From: Tritrichomonas musculus
Taxonomy: Eukaryota; Parabasalia; Tritrichomonadida; Tritrichomonadidae
Assembly: GCA_039105265.1 (NCBI GenBank)
Contig: JAPFFF010000022.1
Span: forward strand, 496,001-560,000
Direction of reading: 5' to 3'
DNA length: 64,000 nucleotides
This document shows positions 17,708 through 30,300 of this stretch, piece after piece; position 1 is the first letter of the stretch, and each line of letters begins with the position of its first letter. The notes under the pieces are model-generated. The model saw only the letters and a program-made list of their open reading frames with translations. It searched no databases and was not told the DNA's origin. A program made the position numbers and the translations under genes.

Positions 17708-17779
17708 TTACTGGGGTTTTAGACCGAAGGTCTAAAATCACAGTAAATACATACGACGAAGAGTCCTCCTATGAGAGGA
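17708..17779 (+). other. Two adjacent hairpins, candidate structured RNA or terminator
   Basis: TTACTG-G-GGTTTTAGACC (17708-17725) pairs with GGTCTAAAATC-A-CAGTAA (17729-17746) around a GAA loop, a 17-bp stem with one mismatch. It is followed by TCCTC/GAGGA (17764-17779, six-base loop). The stretch is less AT-rich than its surroundings. No known RNA family is recognised. Confidence 0.4.
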
Positions 17780-17917
17780 AAAGTGACAAAAGTGCCAGCA
17801 TGATTACGATGTTAGATTAAAAAAAATATATTTGAATTATTAATAATTGAAATGTTTATAATTAATGCTTTTTATTGGATGCTTTTTCATTTTTTTGTCT
17901 TGAATTTTGTCTTTAAT

Positions 17918-18420
17918 TCATTTGTCGTATTCTTTATTGTTCAAAAGAAAAACTTCAATTTTCTGGATTACAGCATCATTGAAAACTAGGTCTCGTATAT
18001 TGAATTTTCGTTTGATACTTTCCACGCGAAAACCTTTGATGCAATCACGAACAGCGTCGGTAACTTTATCGATGTCATTTATATAGTTTTCATTTTGATC
18101 CAAATCTTTGAACAGTGAATTGAATAATTGTGAAATGACGTTTCGGCGTTTTTGGAAGGTAGTTTATGATAAATTTCTAATTGATACTGAATCTTTAAAA
18201 TTTACTAACATATTATATACTTCATATAGTTTATTTACATATGATAAATTAATATTTTCATTTGATATTCAGTGAGTTTTACGAATCGCTCGAACTTTTT
18301 CACAACCCGATAAATAACAAATTAAACCGAAGATTTTGATCATTTCACAAATTACAAACAAAAATGCTGGTTTTGAGTTGAATTTTAGTGCTAAGAGATT
18401 TATACATAATTGCGGTTTTT
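17918..18420 (-). pseudogene. Decayed host protein fragment, family not recognised
   Basis: A single minus-strand frame with two internal stops (about 18164 and 18268) encodes a helical sequence. It includes LICYLSGCEKVRAIRKTH, VNKLYEVYNMLVNFKDS, VISQLFNSLFKDLDQNENY and an end at VFLLNNKEYDK. It has no start and no Polinton resemblance, so it reads as the 3' remnant of a host gene family member. I cannot name the family. Confidence 0.5.
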
Positions 18421-18527
18421 ATTTCTCATGCTTCTTTATATCTTATCACAGCTATTTATAATTATATATATGAAGAAAAGTTAATTAATTAATTTTTATT
18501 AATTATTTTTTTAAAAAGAAAGGAAAA

Positions 18528-18720
18528 TCATTTTGAGAGTAATTGCTTAATTTCATTATTTTTAGAATAGTCGATTGGCTTTCTTCCATGACTATCTTCA
18601 ATGTTAATGTCAATCTCTTTCTTTTCGAGCAAAAGTTTTATTATTTCAAGATTTCCTATTTCAGCTGCAAGATGCAATGCTGTGTTCTGCACTAATTGAT
18701 TTTTATCCGAGGTTTTTGGA
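18528..18720 (-). pseudogene. Ankyrin-repeat protein remnant (3' end)
   Basis: Encodes NTALHLAAEIGNLEIIKLLL, then EKKEIDINIEDSHGRKPIDY and SKNNEIKQLLSK: one full ankyrin repeat and the start of another, ending as trichomonad ankyrin proteins typically do. The 5' part is missing. The upstream frame (to 18782) runs into an inverted repeat and loses ankyrin character, so the remnant was probably cut off by a rearrangement. Ankyrin proteins are one of the largest families in Trichomonas. Confidence 0.75.
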
Positions 18721-18738
18721 ATGGTATAGTAGTATAGT

Positions 18739-18779
18739 GAAAACGCCCAAAAAGGACTACGCCCTTTTTGTTCGTTTTC
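18739..18779. repeat. 41-bp hairpin GAAAACG...CGTTTTC
   Basis: Nested inverted repeat. The outer arms GAAAACG/CGTTTTC (18739-18745, 18773-18779) enclose inner arms CAAAAAGG/CCTTTTTG (18748-18755, 18763-18770) and a 7-base loop containing ACTACG. It lies exactly where the ankyrin homology ends, so it may be a small mobile hairpin or a breakpoint. Confidence 0.6.
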
Positions 18780-18889
18780 CAATGATTTTAGAACATCACA
18801 TTTTAGCAGGAGTTTTCACACTGAATTCTCAGCATTCTAATAGCTATCAGAATAATGGCAGGTATATTTTTATTTAATTTTTTATCTCA

Positions 18890-19990
18890 TCTAAAATGTT
18901 TGATAGATTAAATGTCATAGCAAAATATAATTCAATAATTGATTTAAATAATTTTACAGATACTAAGAGGTATTCCGACTCTTTTAATAAACGGTTTTTT
19001 TATTTATTTCTGTTATATCTCAATATAAAGTTATTATTTTTTTTTATTTTTATAAAAATCAAAATAAACAATTTAAACGTTTAATAAAAATCTCCATATT
19101 ATCATATTCAAGAAGAATCTAATGATATCGAAACTTTACTAATTCGTTGTAGATATTAATAAAAAAATGTGGTTATATTTATTTTCATTTCATTAAAATA
19201 TAAGTACATTTATACCATATGTAAAATATAAATTTAATAAGATAAAAATGTTTTTTAATTTTTATTTATCTATTTTATTTTAACATCTATCAACTCAGGT
19301 GTCAGGGATATTAATATTTTCACTTATTTTATAATTATTTATATAATCATTAAAATCTAATTACAATAAAAAATAAATTTTTTACAGGTTTATTTTTAAG
19401 ATATAATAATTCTTTGTTTTTTTTGTAAACTTCACAAAAAAAAATAAAATTTTTATTTATTTTATAAATATTCCACTCAAAAATAAATATCAAACCCAAA
19501 TTAATGATTTAAAAGCTTATATAAAAGTACTATAGTACTAATATTATATGTATAAGATGAAATTTATAATTGATAGGGATACAAATGTGCAAAAAAAAAA
19601 AAATTAAAATTTTGAAATCTGAATTCAGAAAATTAATTTAAACTGAGATTTTAAAAAATTAAAATAAAAATCAAAACATTTTTTTAAGATATAAAGTTTT
19701 CATTATATATCAAAAATTATCATTTTATTTTAAAAAAACAATAGATTTGAAGAGAGTTACTTTATTTTATTCAAATAAGTTATTTTATTAATGAAAAAAT
19801 ATTATTTTTCATTCGAAAAAACAATTATTTATTTCATAAAATTTCAAAAGATTATTGAATTTTTTAATTCAATTTGTAAAAATGTTTTTATCTTATAATC
19901 AAAATTTTGATTATAAAATCCATCCTGTTAAAAAAAATGTAATATAAATATAAATTAATATATTAAAATATAAATTCCCAAATGTTATCA
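18890..19990. other. AT-rich DNA without recognisable gene
   Basis: Only short frames dominated by Phe, Leu, Ile and Lys are seen. A start-like context (ATCTCATCTAAAATG at about 18883-18898) precedes a 62-codon frame whose first ~35 codons look protein-like, possibly a 5' gene fragment. Otherwise there are poly-A/T runs and no RNA gene that I can recognise. Confidence 0.5.
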
Positions 19991-20057
19991 GAAATATCAA
20001 AAAGGCTGACAACAAGGAGTCGGATCCCCTTTAGATACTATTAATAAACTTTATTCT

Positions 20058-20477
20058 ATGACTTGTGAAATGAAAAGTATAAATAAAGAAGAATTAGATG
20101 TTTATAAAAAAGCAAATGAATTAGATAAATTTTATGAAGAAAAGAAAGGTAGAAAACCAAAGCATAACAATATGGTATTAGTGTTTATTGAAAAAGAATA
20201 TAAACTATTCAATCCAACAGATTGGAATAAATTCTTAATTAATCCTCGTTTTTATGATACTAAGAGAGTTGCGAGTGAATTAGCAAAAGAAGGCTGTGAA
20301 TTAATTAGCGAATATAAGAATGGACAAACACCTATCCGATATAAATATAACAATAAGATTTATAGTGTCATATTTAAGAACTGGAAGCATAATCATTATC
20401 GTCCTCATTTAGGTCAATTTCCTGGAGCACATGATTGGGATGAATATCATGCAAGAATGGTACATAATATTAAGTAA
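20058..20477 (+). CDS. 139-aa protein upstream of E2 PolB, unknown
   Basis: Basic protein with KKGRKPKHNNMVLVFIEKEY, LFNPTDWNKFLINPRFYDTK and a His/Trp-rich end (KNWKHNHYRPHLGQFPGAHD, then WDEYHARMVHNIK). The frame stays open upstream of this ATG to about 20010, so the protein may be part of a longer one. The His-rich tail could bind metal or DNA, but no family is recognised. It precedes PolB in the same direction, as the partial gene at position 1 does in E1. Confidence 0.55.
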   Translation: MTCEMKSINKEELDVYKKANELDKFYEEKKGRKPKHNNMVLVFIEKEYKLFNPTDWNKFLINPRFYDTKRVASELAKEGCELISEYKNGQTPIRYKYNNKIYSVIFKNWKHNHYRPHLGQFPGAHDWDEYHARMVHNIK

Positions 20478-20544
20478 ATTATAAATTTATTTTTATACTC
20501 AAGATTTTTTCAGAAAAAGTTTAAAATTTTATAATTATCAATTA

Positions 20545-20755
20545 AATCTAGTCTCAATTTAATTCAGCTCTCAATTCCCAACACCCTCTCAATTAATTCT
20601 AGTCTCAATTAATTCTAGTCTCAATTTTAAAAATTCTAGTCTCAATTAATTCTAGTCTCAATTTTAAAAAATTCTAGTCTCAATTAATTCTAGTCTCAAT
20701 TTAAACATACTAGTCTCAATTAATTCTAGTCTCAATTAATTCAGCTCTCAAAAAT
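20545..20755. repeat. Tandem repeat, unit TCTCAATTAATTCTAG
   Basis: About a dozen imperfect copies of a 16-bp unit, some separated by TTTAAAAA or interrupted by AGCTCTCAA. They lie 140 bp upstream of the E2 PolB start. The TCTCAATTAAT core is shared with the repeats at the right side of E1, so these look like Polinton subterminal or regulatory repeats. Confidence 0.8.
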
Positions 20756-20892
20756 ATGGTTACATATTAATAAAGAGAACAATTTTTTTCACATAGCATT
20801 TCTCTATTATTTTTATATTAACTTTTTCAATTTTTCTCAAATATTTTTAGATTTAATATTTGTTTTAAATTAATAATTTATCTCATCTAAAA

Positions 20893-22555
20893 ATGAAAGC
20901 AATAAGTACTGAGAAATTATTCGAACTATTTAAAATTGTTAATCCTTCTGCTACTACTTTGGAGGAATATGAAAAACTTCCATTTGTGAAAGATGTAAGA
21001 AAAGCATTAATTAATGAAATTAAAGATTATTTAGCAGAAACTAATTATAAAGGCCCTTTTGAATATGACCCAATTTTCTACTATTTTATGGGAATTGATG
21101 CTGCTATGAATAAGAATAAAGATTTGCTGAAAGAATTACCAGCTCATGCTAAGAAACTAAAAGAATATCATCATTTTAACCCAAAAACTGATGCTGATGA
21201 ATTTCTCCAGTTAACGCCAGCTGAAGAAAATAAGCAAGTTATGCAATCATTTAAAGAATGGAAGGAACAAGAATCTTCACAGAAAGAAGTAGTTGATGAT
21301 ATAATTGACCACCTACTTAGACACAAAACTAATTGGCGCATTGATTTTACTAAATTAACTAATGTAGGTAGAGAACTAATATTTGAGCCATTAAAGAATT
21401 TCTTTCAAGAACACATTTCAACTCTTCCTATTATTGGGAAATACAAGATACAATTTAAAGTTAATGGACAGTGGCATACAAAACCATTAGATGAAGAATC
21501 TTTAAATCAACTAATGAAGAATTTAGAAGAAAGGCATTTGTTATTCGACTTAGATACAACTCCAGCAGAATACTTTTACGAAGATGGAGGTAGCAAGTTA
21601 CCTGATTGGTCAATGTTTGATGAAATTAGGTTTAATGAATATCAGAAATTTGATAGTAGCAATGACAGAGGTGGCTCATTCTTTAGATATTTAATCAAAC
21701 CAGATGTACCTAAAATGATTATTGAATATTTGAATAGATTACAGATATTTGATACTTTAGTTGAAGGTAAGTCACAACGAAAAGAATTAGATGATAACTG
21801 TTTTGTTTATGCACTTAAGCAAACTGGTCAGTACGATGAAGAGACTTTAAATAAGATTCGTTTAAGAATTAATAGAAGATATCTGTCACAAGGATGTATT
21901 GAACAAATTTGTAATGAATTCAAGATACAAATTAAATTAACTTTCATAAATGAAAAGGCAAAGAAAGTAAAAGAACAAGTTTATTCAGTTAAGAATCATG
22001 TAAAGAAGAATTATTTAGGAGTTGCTAATCCAGAGTCAAATAGAATTCATCACATGAATATTTATGAGTCACATTACTTTCTAGAGGAAGTTACACCATT
22101 TTCAACTGATTATATAAAGAATTTATCCGATAGAACTGATGAGCAATTCAACAAAGAATTTAAAGGAGACCATTTCATTAATGCTAGATACTATATGAAA
22201 TCATCTAACTTAGTTAGAACTTTGATGCAAAATGGATATTTGGTACCAATTACTTTTGGTGAAGCAATGATTCTAAAAACAACGTTTTATGATGAAGTTA
22301 AGAATGATTTAGACAGTATCAATTTAGATGATGACCCTAAATACTGTACTCAATTAATTGCACCATCTAATTGGAAAACCAAAGATAAGATAATGAATTA
22401 CTTCTGCGCAGACTTTGAAGCTGACGTAAGTGGTACAATTCATAAACCTTATATGGTAGTATTACAGAATGAATCTGGAGAAATTAATAAATGTTGGAAA
22501 GGTGAAGATTGTGCACTTAAATTATTGAAGTATTTAGAGGATGGAGATAATGGTC
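20893..22555 (+). pseudogene. polB: Protein-primed PolB of E2, partial
   Basis: The encoded protein aligns along its length with the first ~640 residues of the E1 polymerase. It includes the shared FEPLKNFFQEHI, FKVNGQWHTKPLDEE, the OTU-like LDDNCFVYALKQTG with its downstream His-containing HHMNIYESHYFLEE, and the first exonuclease motif CADFEADVSGTIHKPYMVVL. The rest of the polymerase is not in this element, which ends at a repeat insertion. The ATG lies in an ATCTCATCTAAAAATG context. Confidence 0.85.
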
Positions 22556-23400
22556 TCACTGTGGGGAAGATTTTTCCCCATGGGGGAAATCCTTGGGGAA
22601 ATGTAACCATCTCTTTTCAATTTTTTTTTTTTTTTGAAATAAAAATATAGGAAATATTATGATATGTACTGAAATATTTGATGAATTTTGAAAAATCAAA
22701 TAGCAAAAGTGCAAATACTGTCTATTCATATATTTATCAACGTTTGGAATTTGCAATTTTGTTTTTCTCTAATAACAATTTATTGCAAATTTTTATGAGA
22801 AAATATAAAGTTGCTTTAAAAGTGTTTGAAATTATTAAAACGAAAATTTTTTTCTGAAAGCTTTCGATATTATAAATATAAAGTTATCTTATTAAATACT
22901 AAATATCATTTATATTTTTAATTATATATATAATTTTCATTTGATAATATAATAATAAAATAATGTTAAAATGGAATTACTAAGATAGAAATATATAAAA
23001 CCATATTTTAACAAAATTTTCGATAAATTATGAAAATTCAAAAAAGTGGCAAAAATACGATACCTACAGTTAACAGTCAAATTATTAAATTCTCAAAAGA
23101 TGTAATGCATTGCATCAAATATTAATGTAGAGTGTTAAGGTAGTATTCCTTTTATATATAAAGAAATCATCATTTTTCTGAAAAACAATTAAATGAAGGG
23201 AAAAATCATATATAAAGAATGTTTACTTTAAATAGCATTCAAAATAGAATAAATATAAAGTATTATAGACTAATCTATTAAAAGTATTGAATTATTCCAA
23301 ATTGTTCATGAGAAAAACTTATTTTAAATTCATTTAAAAAAATGAAGCAGATTTTGTCCCGAAATTGACTTTTGTCTACCAACTATATATTTTATGTTGT
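22556..23400. repeat. Repeat DNA starting with GGGGAA/TTCCCC motifs, no gene
   Basis: Begins GTGGGGAAGATTTTTCCCCA and CTTGGGGAAATG, motifs that recur at 42723-42822 and 45697-45750, so probably the end of a shared non-coding repeat family. The remainder is AT-rich with poly-T and no recognisable gene. Confidence 0.5.
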
Positions 23401-24101
23401 TGAACAATTAATTTTTGATCGCAATTTTCACGATATTTGGCTTCGGACGTTGATTGCAATTCGCTGATATTGCCATTGAGCGATTAATTTTTGATCATAA
23501 TTCACTAATATTTCAATTGAGGGATTTAATTTCCCGATATTCGGCTTCGATTTTTGATTGTAATTCTGAAATCTTGGTATTAAGTTGTTCAACTTGTTGT
23601 TGTGGTTCTTATTTTCAGAGTTCAATCTTGAGATTTCGTTGGTCAATTCAGTGATCTTTCATTTGATGGCTTCGATTTCTCTGTTTGTGACTTCAACAGT
23701 GGATTGAAGTTCAACAATCGTGCATTTGAGTGATTCAATTGTTGAATTATAATCATTGATCTTGTCATTGAGGATTCCGATCTCTCTATCCTTGGCTTCA
23801 TTTGTTGATTGCAACTAGCTGATCTTGCCTTTTAGAGCTTCGATTTCTCTGTTCCTTGTTTCAATAGTTGATTGTGATTGTGCAATCTGTCTATTGGGTC
23901 CTTCGATTGTCGAATTCAATTCATTGATCTTGCTGTTGAGTGCTTCAATCTCTCTGTTCTTGGCTCCAACAGTTGTTTGAAGTTCTGTAGTCTTGACATT
24001 GAGGGATTCAAATGTAGCTGTCATCTCGCTGATCTTGCCAATCAGTGCTTCGATTTCTCTGTTCTTAGCTCCAATTGTTGATTGTTATCCTACAATCTGC
24101 A
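23400..24101 (-). pseudogene. Host coiled-coil repeat gene ('viral A-type inclusion'-like), 3' portion
   Basis: The minus strand encodes degenerate ~35-residue coiled-coil repeats of the type AKNREIEALNSKINELNSTI and TTELQTTVGAKNREIEALNS, with several in-frame stops and a frame change (around 23646, 23820 and 24085). Such proteins are annotated in Trichomonas as viral A-type inclusion protein-like. The same repeat continues at 42071-42160, on the other side of E3, so E3 inserted into this gene. Confidence 0.75.
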
Positions 24102-24106
24102 CATTG
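24102..24106. other. Target-site duplication CATTG, left copy
   Basis: CATTG lies immediately before the left TIR of E3 and again immediately after the right TIR (42071-42075). Mavericks/Polintons are known to make 5-6 bp duplications. Confidence 0.85.
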
Positions 24107-24344
24107 AGTAGTATATAAATGGCGTGATTTCTTAACGTCCCTATCGGTCCGTTAACAACCCACGTCATTTGGCCGCTGTGTAGTCGTTTTTGAGAGCTCA
24201 TTATCGTGGATAACAAACGTATTGAAATCATTTGTGAGAGGTCATTTTGTGAAGGTCATTTGTGGAACTTTTTCAATGGTTTACACGAATGAACTTTTTC
24301 AATGGTTTACACGAATGAACTTTTTCAATGAACTCATACAATTT
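24107..24344 (+). repeat. E3 left terminal inverted repeat (238 bp)
   Basis: Matches the reverse complement of 41872-42070 almost throughout. It is longer because it carries extra copies of AACTTTTTCAATGGTTTACA and of GGTCATTTGTG. The first coding ATG (24359) follows 15 bp after its end, so the promoter of the giant gene lies within the TIR. Confidence 0.93.
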
Positions 24345-24358
24345 TAAAGTTATTGAAA

Positions 24359-27300
24359 ATGACATCTACGATTATCGATGGGTTGAAAACATTTATTGTA
24401 ACAAACTGTAGAAATAGAATACAAGATATGGAAAATGGATACAAGAAGATGAAAGACAATAAAACACAGTTTTCAGCATCAGGGGAAATACTTTTCTTAA
24501 GATATCTCATAGAATATGATACATATTTAGCAATTGGAGGACAACCTGATAACAAAATAATACCACCAATTGAACATTTTGCAGGAGAGGTGGATATTAT
24601 ATCAGAAGTATTGGATTTGCAACAAAAAAGATATAAAATTTTGTGTTGGAATTGGGAGATACAACCTCCTACGATATGGCAAGAAGTAGGTTTCACAAAA
24701 GATGAATCAAAAATGATATATGAAGTTGCTAAAAAGAAGCATCAGTATAAAGAATTTTGGGAAGAAGCAGTCTTGCCCTACTATTCGGAAAAAAATATGA
24801 TAATATCATCGGATGGTGCATTAAATTGTTGCTATTTTCATATGACGAATTATTATCTAAATCAATTTCCAGGAACACCATGGACAACATATAGCTTTTG
24901 GCCTGATGAGGAAAGAAGCAAAATGAGCTATCAAATCTATGAAACATATATTCGGCCCACAATTTCAATCAGAAAGGAGAGAGAAGTCAATTTATCTATT
25001 TGGGATATTCACTGGAATGGTGGTCAACAAGAAGAGAATCGATTATGTCAAGTTATGCTGGCTGCAAAATGGGAAATCGATAATGATAAATATTTGACAT
25101 TTCAAGACAATGGAGGGAAACCAGACCCAACATCAATAACATTAATTCGGTCAACAGGAGCATTAAATTTGCAGCATGCAATATTAACATTGCAAAATTC
25201 AGGTACAACATTCAGTGCAGATAATCTTTCGAGATTAATTTTTGATGTAGCAACGAACTTCCAACAATTGAGAACAATAATGGCATTGAAACAATGTAAA
25301 TTCAATCAAGAAATGCTAAATAATGAATTCGCAAAAAATAATTTTTTAGATGAATATAATCGTTATGCTTATTTGCATATGGGACAAGACGAAAGATTTG
25401 ACCAAGATTGGACGAATGCATACAATCAAGCACACTTGACATATGCAAAAAAAGAGATGGATATTGCACTTCAAATATGGGGATCAGGCGGGACACCAGA
25501 AGCTTATTTAGAAGAAAAAGAAGCGGTATTAAAAAATGCCGTAATTCAAGAAATAGATGAATTAATAAATACAATGAATCAAAGAATTGTCGCTGCAACT
25601 CAAAGTCAACAAACAAAAGAGACTGAAATACTTCAAATGTTACAAGAAGCGAATGAAAAGAAACAAAAACATAGTAGAGAAATACAAACAAGTAATCTTA
25701 TTCATGAGAAGGTAAAAGCATTATATGATAGATTTTATCCAAGAAGAACAAAAGAAGAAGAAGAAGCAAAAATTGCGACATATAAAGATAAAACAGTGGA
25801 ACAAGCAGTCTTGGAAATTGATAATGAATTTGAACAATATGACAAAGCGTGGATAGAAATTATTTATTATTTAGATAATTTATTGAAAAAGAATGTTCCC
25901 GAATTTTTTATAGCAGATTCAACTTGGTCAAAAGAATTTGCTGAGGATGTCTTTAAAACGAAAATTGATATGCTTAAGAATCAACATAAAGGAGACTATC
26001 AATCCGCAAAAAATCAAATTGATGTTGAATTTAATACAAAATTGACTTCAATTACGAGTAAAATAATTCAAGACAATGAATTGATAAAAACTTTTTGTCC
26101 TCACACAGTGGGATTCTTAGTGAAATCAAATTGCATCGAATTTGATAAAATGGAAATCTATATGAATAAATTATATCCTTTATTGGTAGAAATAACAACT
26201 TATCGACCAGGTTATTTTTTGGCAATATTTCGTGACAAATATGATAGGAATGCACTTGAAACGCATCAACAGACATTAACAGCCAAATTAAATGAATTCA
26301 AAGAAAGAGAAAAAAGTTTTGAAGATGATAAGAGAATGCGTGCACTGGTCAAACGAAATTCCAATATTGTTACAATGAAAGAAATTGTTGGTCATTGTAA
26401 AAATATATCAGAAGCAAATATCTATATCAATGTCAAGAAGGAAACAATGGTAAAATTAAGAATTCATAATATGAATAATATGAGTATTCGATGGGATTGG
26501 GAAGATGTATTTGAAAAAAATCCCGAAAATATCAATGAATGGGCAAAAGTAATAATGGGAGACAAATCTTTTACGGAAACAAATGATCTCCCAAAAGAAA
26601 TACAAGAGAAATTAAAATATGTTGATTTAATTGAGGACCCAGTAGTAGGAGAGGATTACAAAGTCTGTGAACTAAATTTTAAATATATTCAAGATTTTGA
26701 AGAGGAAGCCAAAAAATATGAGACATTTGAAAAATTTATTATTGGAAAGAGAAAAGGAAGAGGATATCCATCTGATGAAGCATGTTTCTTAGATAATGTT
26801 GGAAATCTTTCCTCCGAATATAAACAAAATATTGAAAGTTGGAAAGAGGATGATGATAAAGTTCGATCAACAATTGTTACGGTAACTGTTGATGGGGAAG
26901 ACAAACATTTTCTGTTACCAGATGCAATAAAAGCTTATAATGAAGTACATGAAGACCAACAGATTAAATCAACAGCAAAAGCAATTTGGCGATTCCAAAA
27001 ACAAGGAATAACTTTGGAAGAAGGAATTAAAGATTTAGTAAATCAGGCAATAAGAAAAAATCAAGATATGACAATAGATGATAAAGTGGAAAATGCTTTA
27101 TTGAAATGGCAAAAAAAGAATGGAAGAGAAAGTTATCTCAAATTTGATAATCTAAAGAAAATGATTAAACAAATTGGTGGAAATGCACAATTTATTGCTT
27201 TTTTGGAATACTTGAAACAAATAAAAGATAGCTATTTGGAATATTATAATATCATTGATTTAACACCACATTTCCCAACTGAAGAAAAATCGAATGTGAA

Positions 27301-30300
27301 TGCAAAAAATATTATAATCAGTTTAAATCAAAAAATAAGTGAAGCTGCGGCAACTGTGAATCAATTGAAGACAAAATTCAAAGATTTAGAGGAGGAATAT
27401 CAAAGTGTAAAAAAGTCAAATAATGAAAGAAAAAACATAACAGATCCATCAAAACAAGGACCATGGGAATTTCCAATACAAGAATATCATCAGATGCATA
27501 ATGGTGATGTCGATAAAATCAAAAAAGAAATATTGGTTACTGTCTATAATGAATTATGTGAATATTATGACAGAAATGATTCCAATATAATCAATCCACA
27601 GAAACGAATAGAATTTGTTGAGACAAATATCAAGGATGAAAAAACAAAAAAAGATATCAAATTGATGGAACTTCAACAGATGATAAACGACAAACAGAAA
27701 GCAAAAGTCAACGGACAATGGTGGTATAATGCTGAAGACCCTTATCTTTTTAGATATTTAATGACAAATTATCAGAGATGGAATGATACCAATGAGAAGC
27801 ATTTTGATACTCTTGAGCCGGACAAATGTTATGACAAAATGATATTAAAAATGGAAAAAGTATATAAAGAAGTAACTGCAAAATCGTTTGAATTCAAAAA
27901 AACAACTAAAGAAGAGAAATTTACTGAGATTGCAATGGAATTGAATAAGATATATGAGAATCAAATAAAATATTGGTCATATGAAGGTCTGAAGGAAAAA
28001 TATGATTTACTTGCGGGAAAACTAATTTCTGAAACTCAAGGTGAAATATTTTCAAAATATTCAAATCCAAAGGATGCATACTTGTATTTGACGAGAATCG
28101 AAGAGGAAAATGAATATCGAAATACATTTGGGAAAAAAACAATAAAATATCCAGAAGAAATCAAAACCGATGGTGAAAAAATAGATTGGCTTGAAAATAA
28201 AATAAATGCATATCAGAATGATTCAGATTATTTTAATTCAGATGAATTTATTGATTTATGGGGAAAATATAAACAATTGGCGAGATGTAAATGGGAGGAT
28301 AAATGGAAATTTATAGATGATAAGGGATACAATCAAAAAGTCATTAAATTATTCCTTGAATGTGAACTCAAAAAGGAAAAATACTTGTTTTGGTTCAAAG
28401 AAGAATATCAAAATGATAAAAAATATCCAGAGGATCAACAAATTATTGAGATGAACAAAAAAATTGATGACATAATCAATCTCAAAAATGATAGTGATTT
28501 CCAAAGAGAGATGAAAAAGTACAATAAGATTCATGGAGAACATAATACCAATGAGAAAATTGTTAATGATCCCAAAGGGCGAAATAAAAATGAATGGTAT
28601 TATCAATTTCGTGTAGAAAATTTGTTGTATGATATTAAAAAAATAAATCCAAGTTTTGAAGATAAAGGGCAATTTAAATATAATGTTAATGATGCAGATT
28701 TATTAGAAAAACTTTATAAAGAAGCTGAAAATAATAATAAAAATTTTGAATGTCAAGAATTTCAAGATCTCGTAAAAGAATATAATAAAATCTGTCGTAC
28801 AACACTTGATTTCGATGATAAAGTTAAAACATATCCAAAATATGTTGATTTCAAAAATTACCTCAAAATTGAAATATTAAAGAGACAGTTAATGGATGAT
28901 TTTGGATATACGAATGAAGAGATAATGAAAATAAATCGAAAAACAGATGAAGAAACAGTGTTTCATTTACAAAAAGAAAAATATCAAGTCGAGCATGAAC
29001 TCAATTTATTAAAGAACGACAATATTGCGAAAAATTATTTGAAAATTTATCATGACTACGCTCATGTTCCGGGAATTACTTTTGATGAATTAATAAAAGG
29101 GCATGAGCATTCAGCTGCTGGTGTAATGTTTTATATTGTATATATTGTATATGATGCATTAATCGAGAAGAAGTCGGAAAAAGAAATTCTTGCAAAAAAT
29201 CAAAACGATTATCACACAGCTATTGTTGAAATGAGAAAAGAATTAGACAGATATTTTGCCAGGAAAACAGAATTCGAAAAAAATGATATTTTGAAACCAT
29301 TGATGGCGGAACGAAAATGGACCTATGAATATATGATGGAAACATTTCCAGAATTAAAAACAAAAGATTATTTGAAGGATACAGAAAATGCTATTTATTT
29401 ATTGCAAAATATAGGTGATGAAGCACTATATGGTCGTTATTTGGAATTGGTTGGAGAGGTTGACACAACATTGAATACATTTGACAATTCCAAATCTCGT
29501 GAGAAAAAGAAATATCTTAAAGATAAAATAGCAGAATTTGAAAGATATGAAAAAATTTTGGTTACTGATGAGATGAATGAATTATTCACGAAATATCATG
29601 AGTTTAATAAACATGAAGATGTTAGTGATTGGGCCGGAAGGTATCGTTTTGTAAAAAATCATTTTGATAAAATTGATGTGAAACAAATAAAACAATTCTT
29701 AACGTTACAGAATTTAATTCATGATTTCGAAGATAAATATAAAGTCAATTGGACAGATCAAGAGCAAAGTTCTTGGACAGATGATAAACAAATTAATTAT
29801 TTGAAGACAGTTGTGAATAAAAAAGATGAATATGATTCAAATGACCTCATTAAAGAAGCAATTGAAATATATAATAAGGCATTTCCGAATGCACGACTCA
29901 AAAAACAAAAAATGATTAGTGAATATGGTGAACAAATTGAAGAAGCAGCTTATGTTTATTTAAGAAAAGGTCTCATTCAATTGGCAAAAACATTATTAGG
30001 TGAGAGATTTGATGAAGATAATTATCCTGATAGTAAAGAAGGAATAGAAAGATTAAAAAGCGATATTAAATATGAGGAACAGAAAAAAGAGAATTTTGAT
30101 ACTGTATTAACATTTTCCGATTTATTGAATAAATACAATGACTTCTTTCAATATGAACCCGATAGAGATGAAGTATGGTTAAGTAAAGAATTCAATAATG
30201 ATGCAGAAATGGCAATGAATGGTCTTGAAATTTATATTTTGATTTCCAAATTAAATGACTTTTATGGAGGGTCAAAATATAATAGAGAAGACGTTCATAA

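Larger units (their letters stand above)
19990..22555 (+). mobile_element. Polinton fragment E2
   Basis: A partial Polinton holding a small gene and the 5' part of a PolB gene, both on the plus strand. It ends where a GGGG/CCCC-rich repeat sequence begins (about 22556). No termini are visible. The PolB part is closely related to that of E1 but not a recent copy of it, so E2 is a separate insertion of the same lineage. The reading frames present look open. Confidence 0.75.

Noticed and set aside
17750-17795. Possible hammerhead ribozyme around GACGAAGAGTCC
   Set aside because: The CUGANGA core and the GAAA element are not in the required order on either strand.
18896-19084. 62-codon frame starting MFDRLNVIAK as a complete gene
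   Set aside because: After about 35 codons it becomes Phe/Leu/Ile/Lys low complexity typical of AT-rich noncoding DNA; at most a 5' fragment.
20545-20755. CRISPR-like array
   Set aside because: Units are contiguous 16-bp tandem repeats without unique spacers, in a eukaryotic context.
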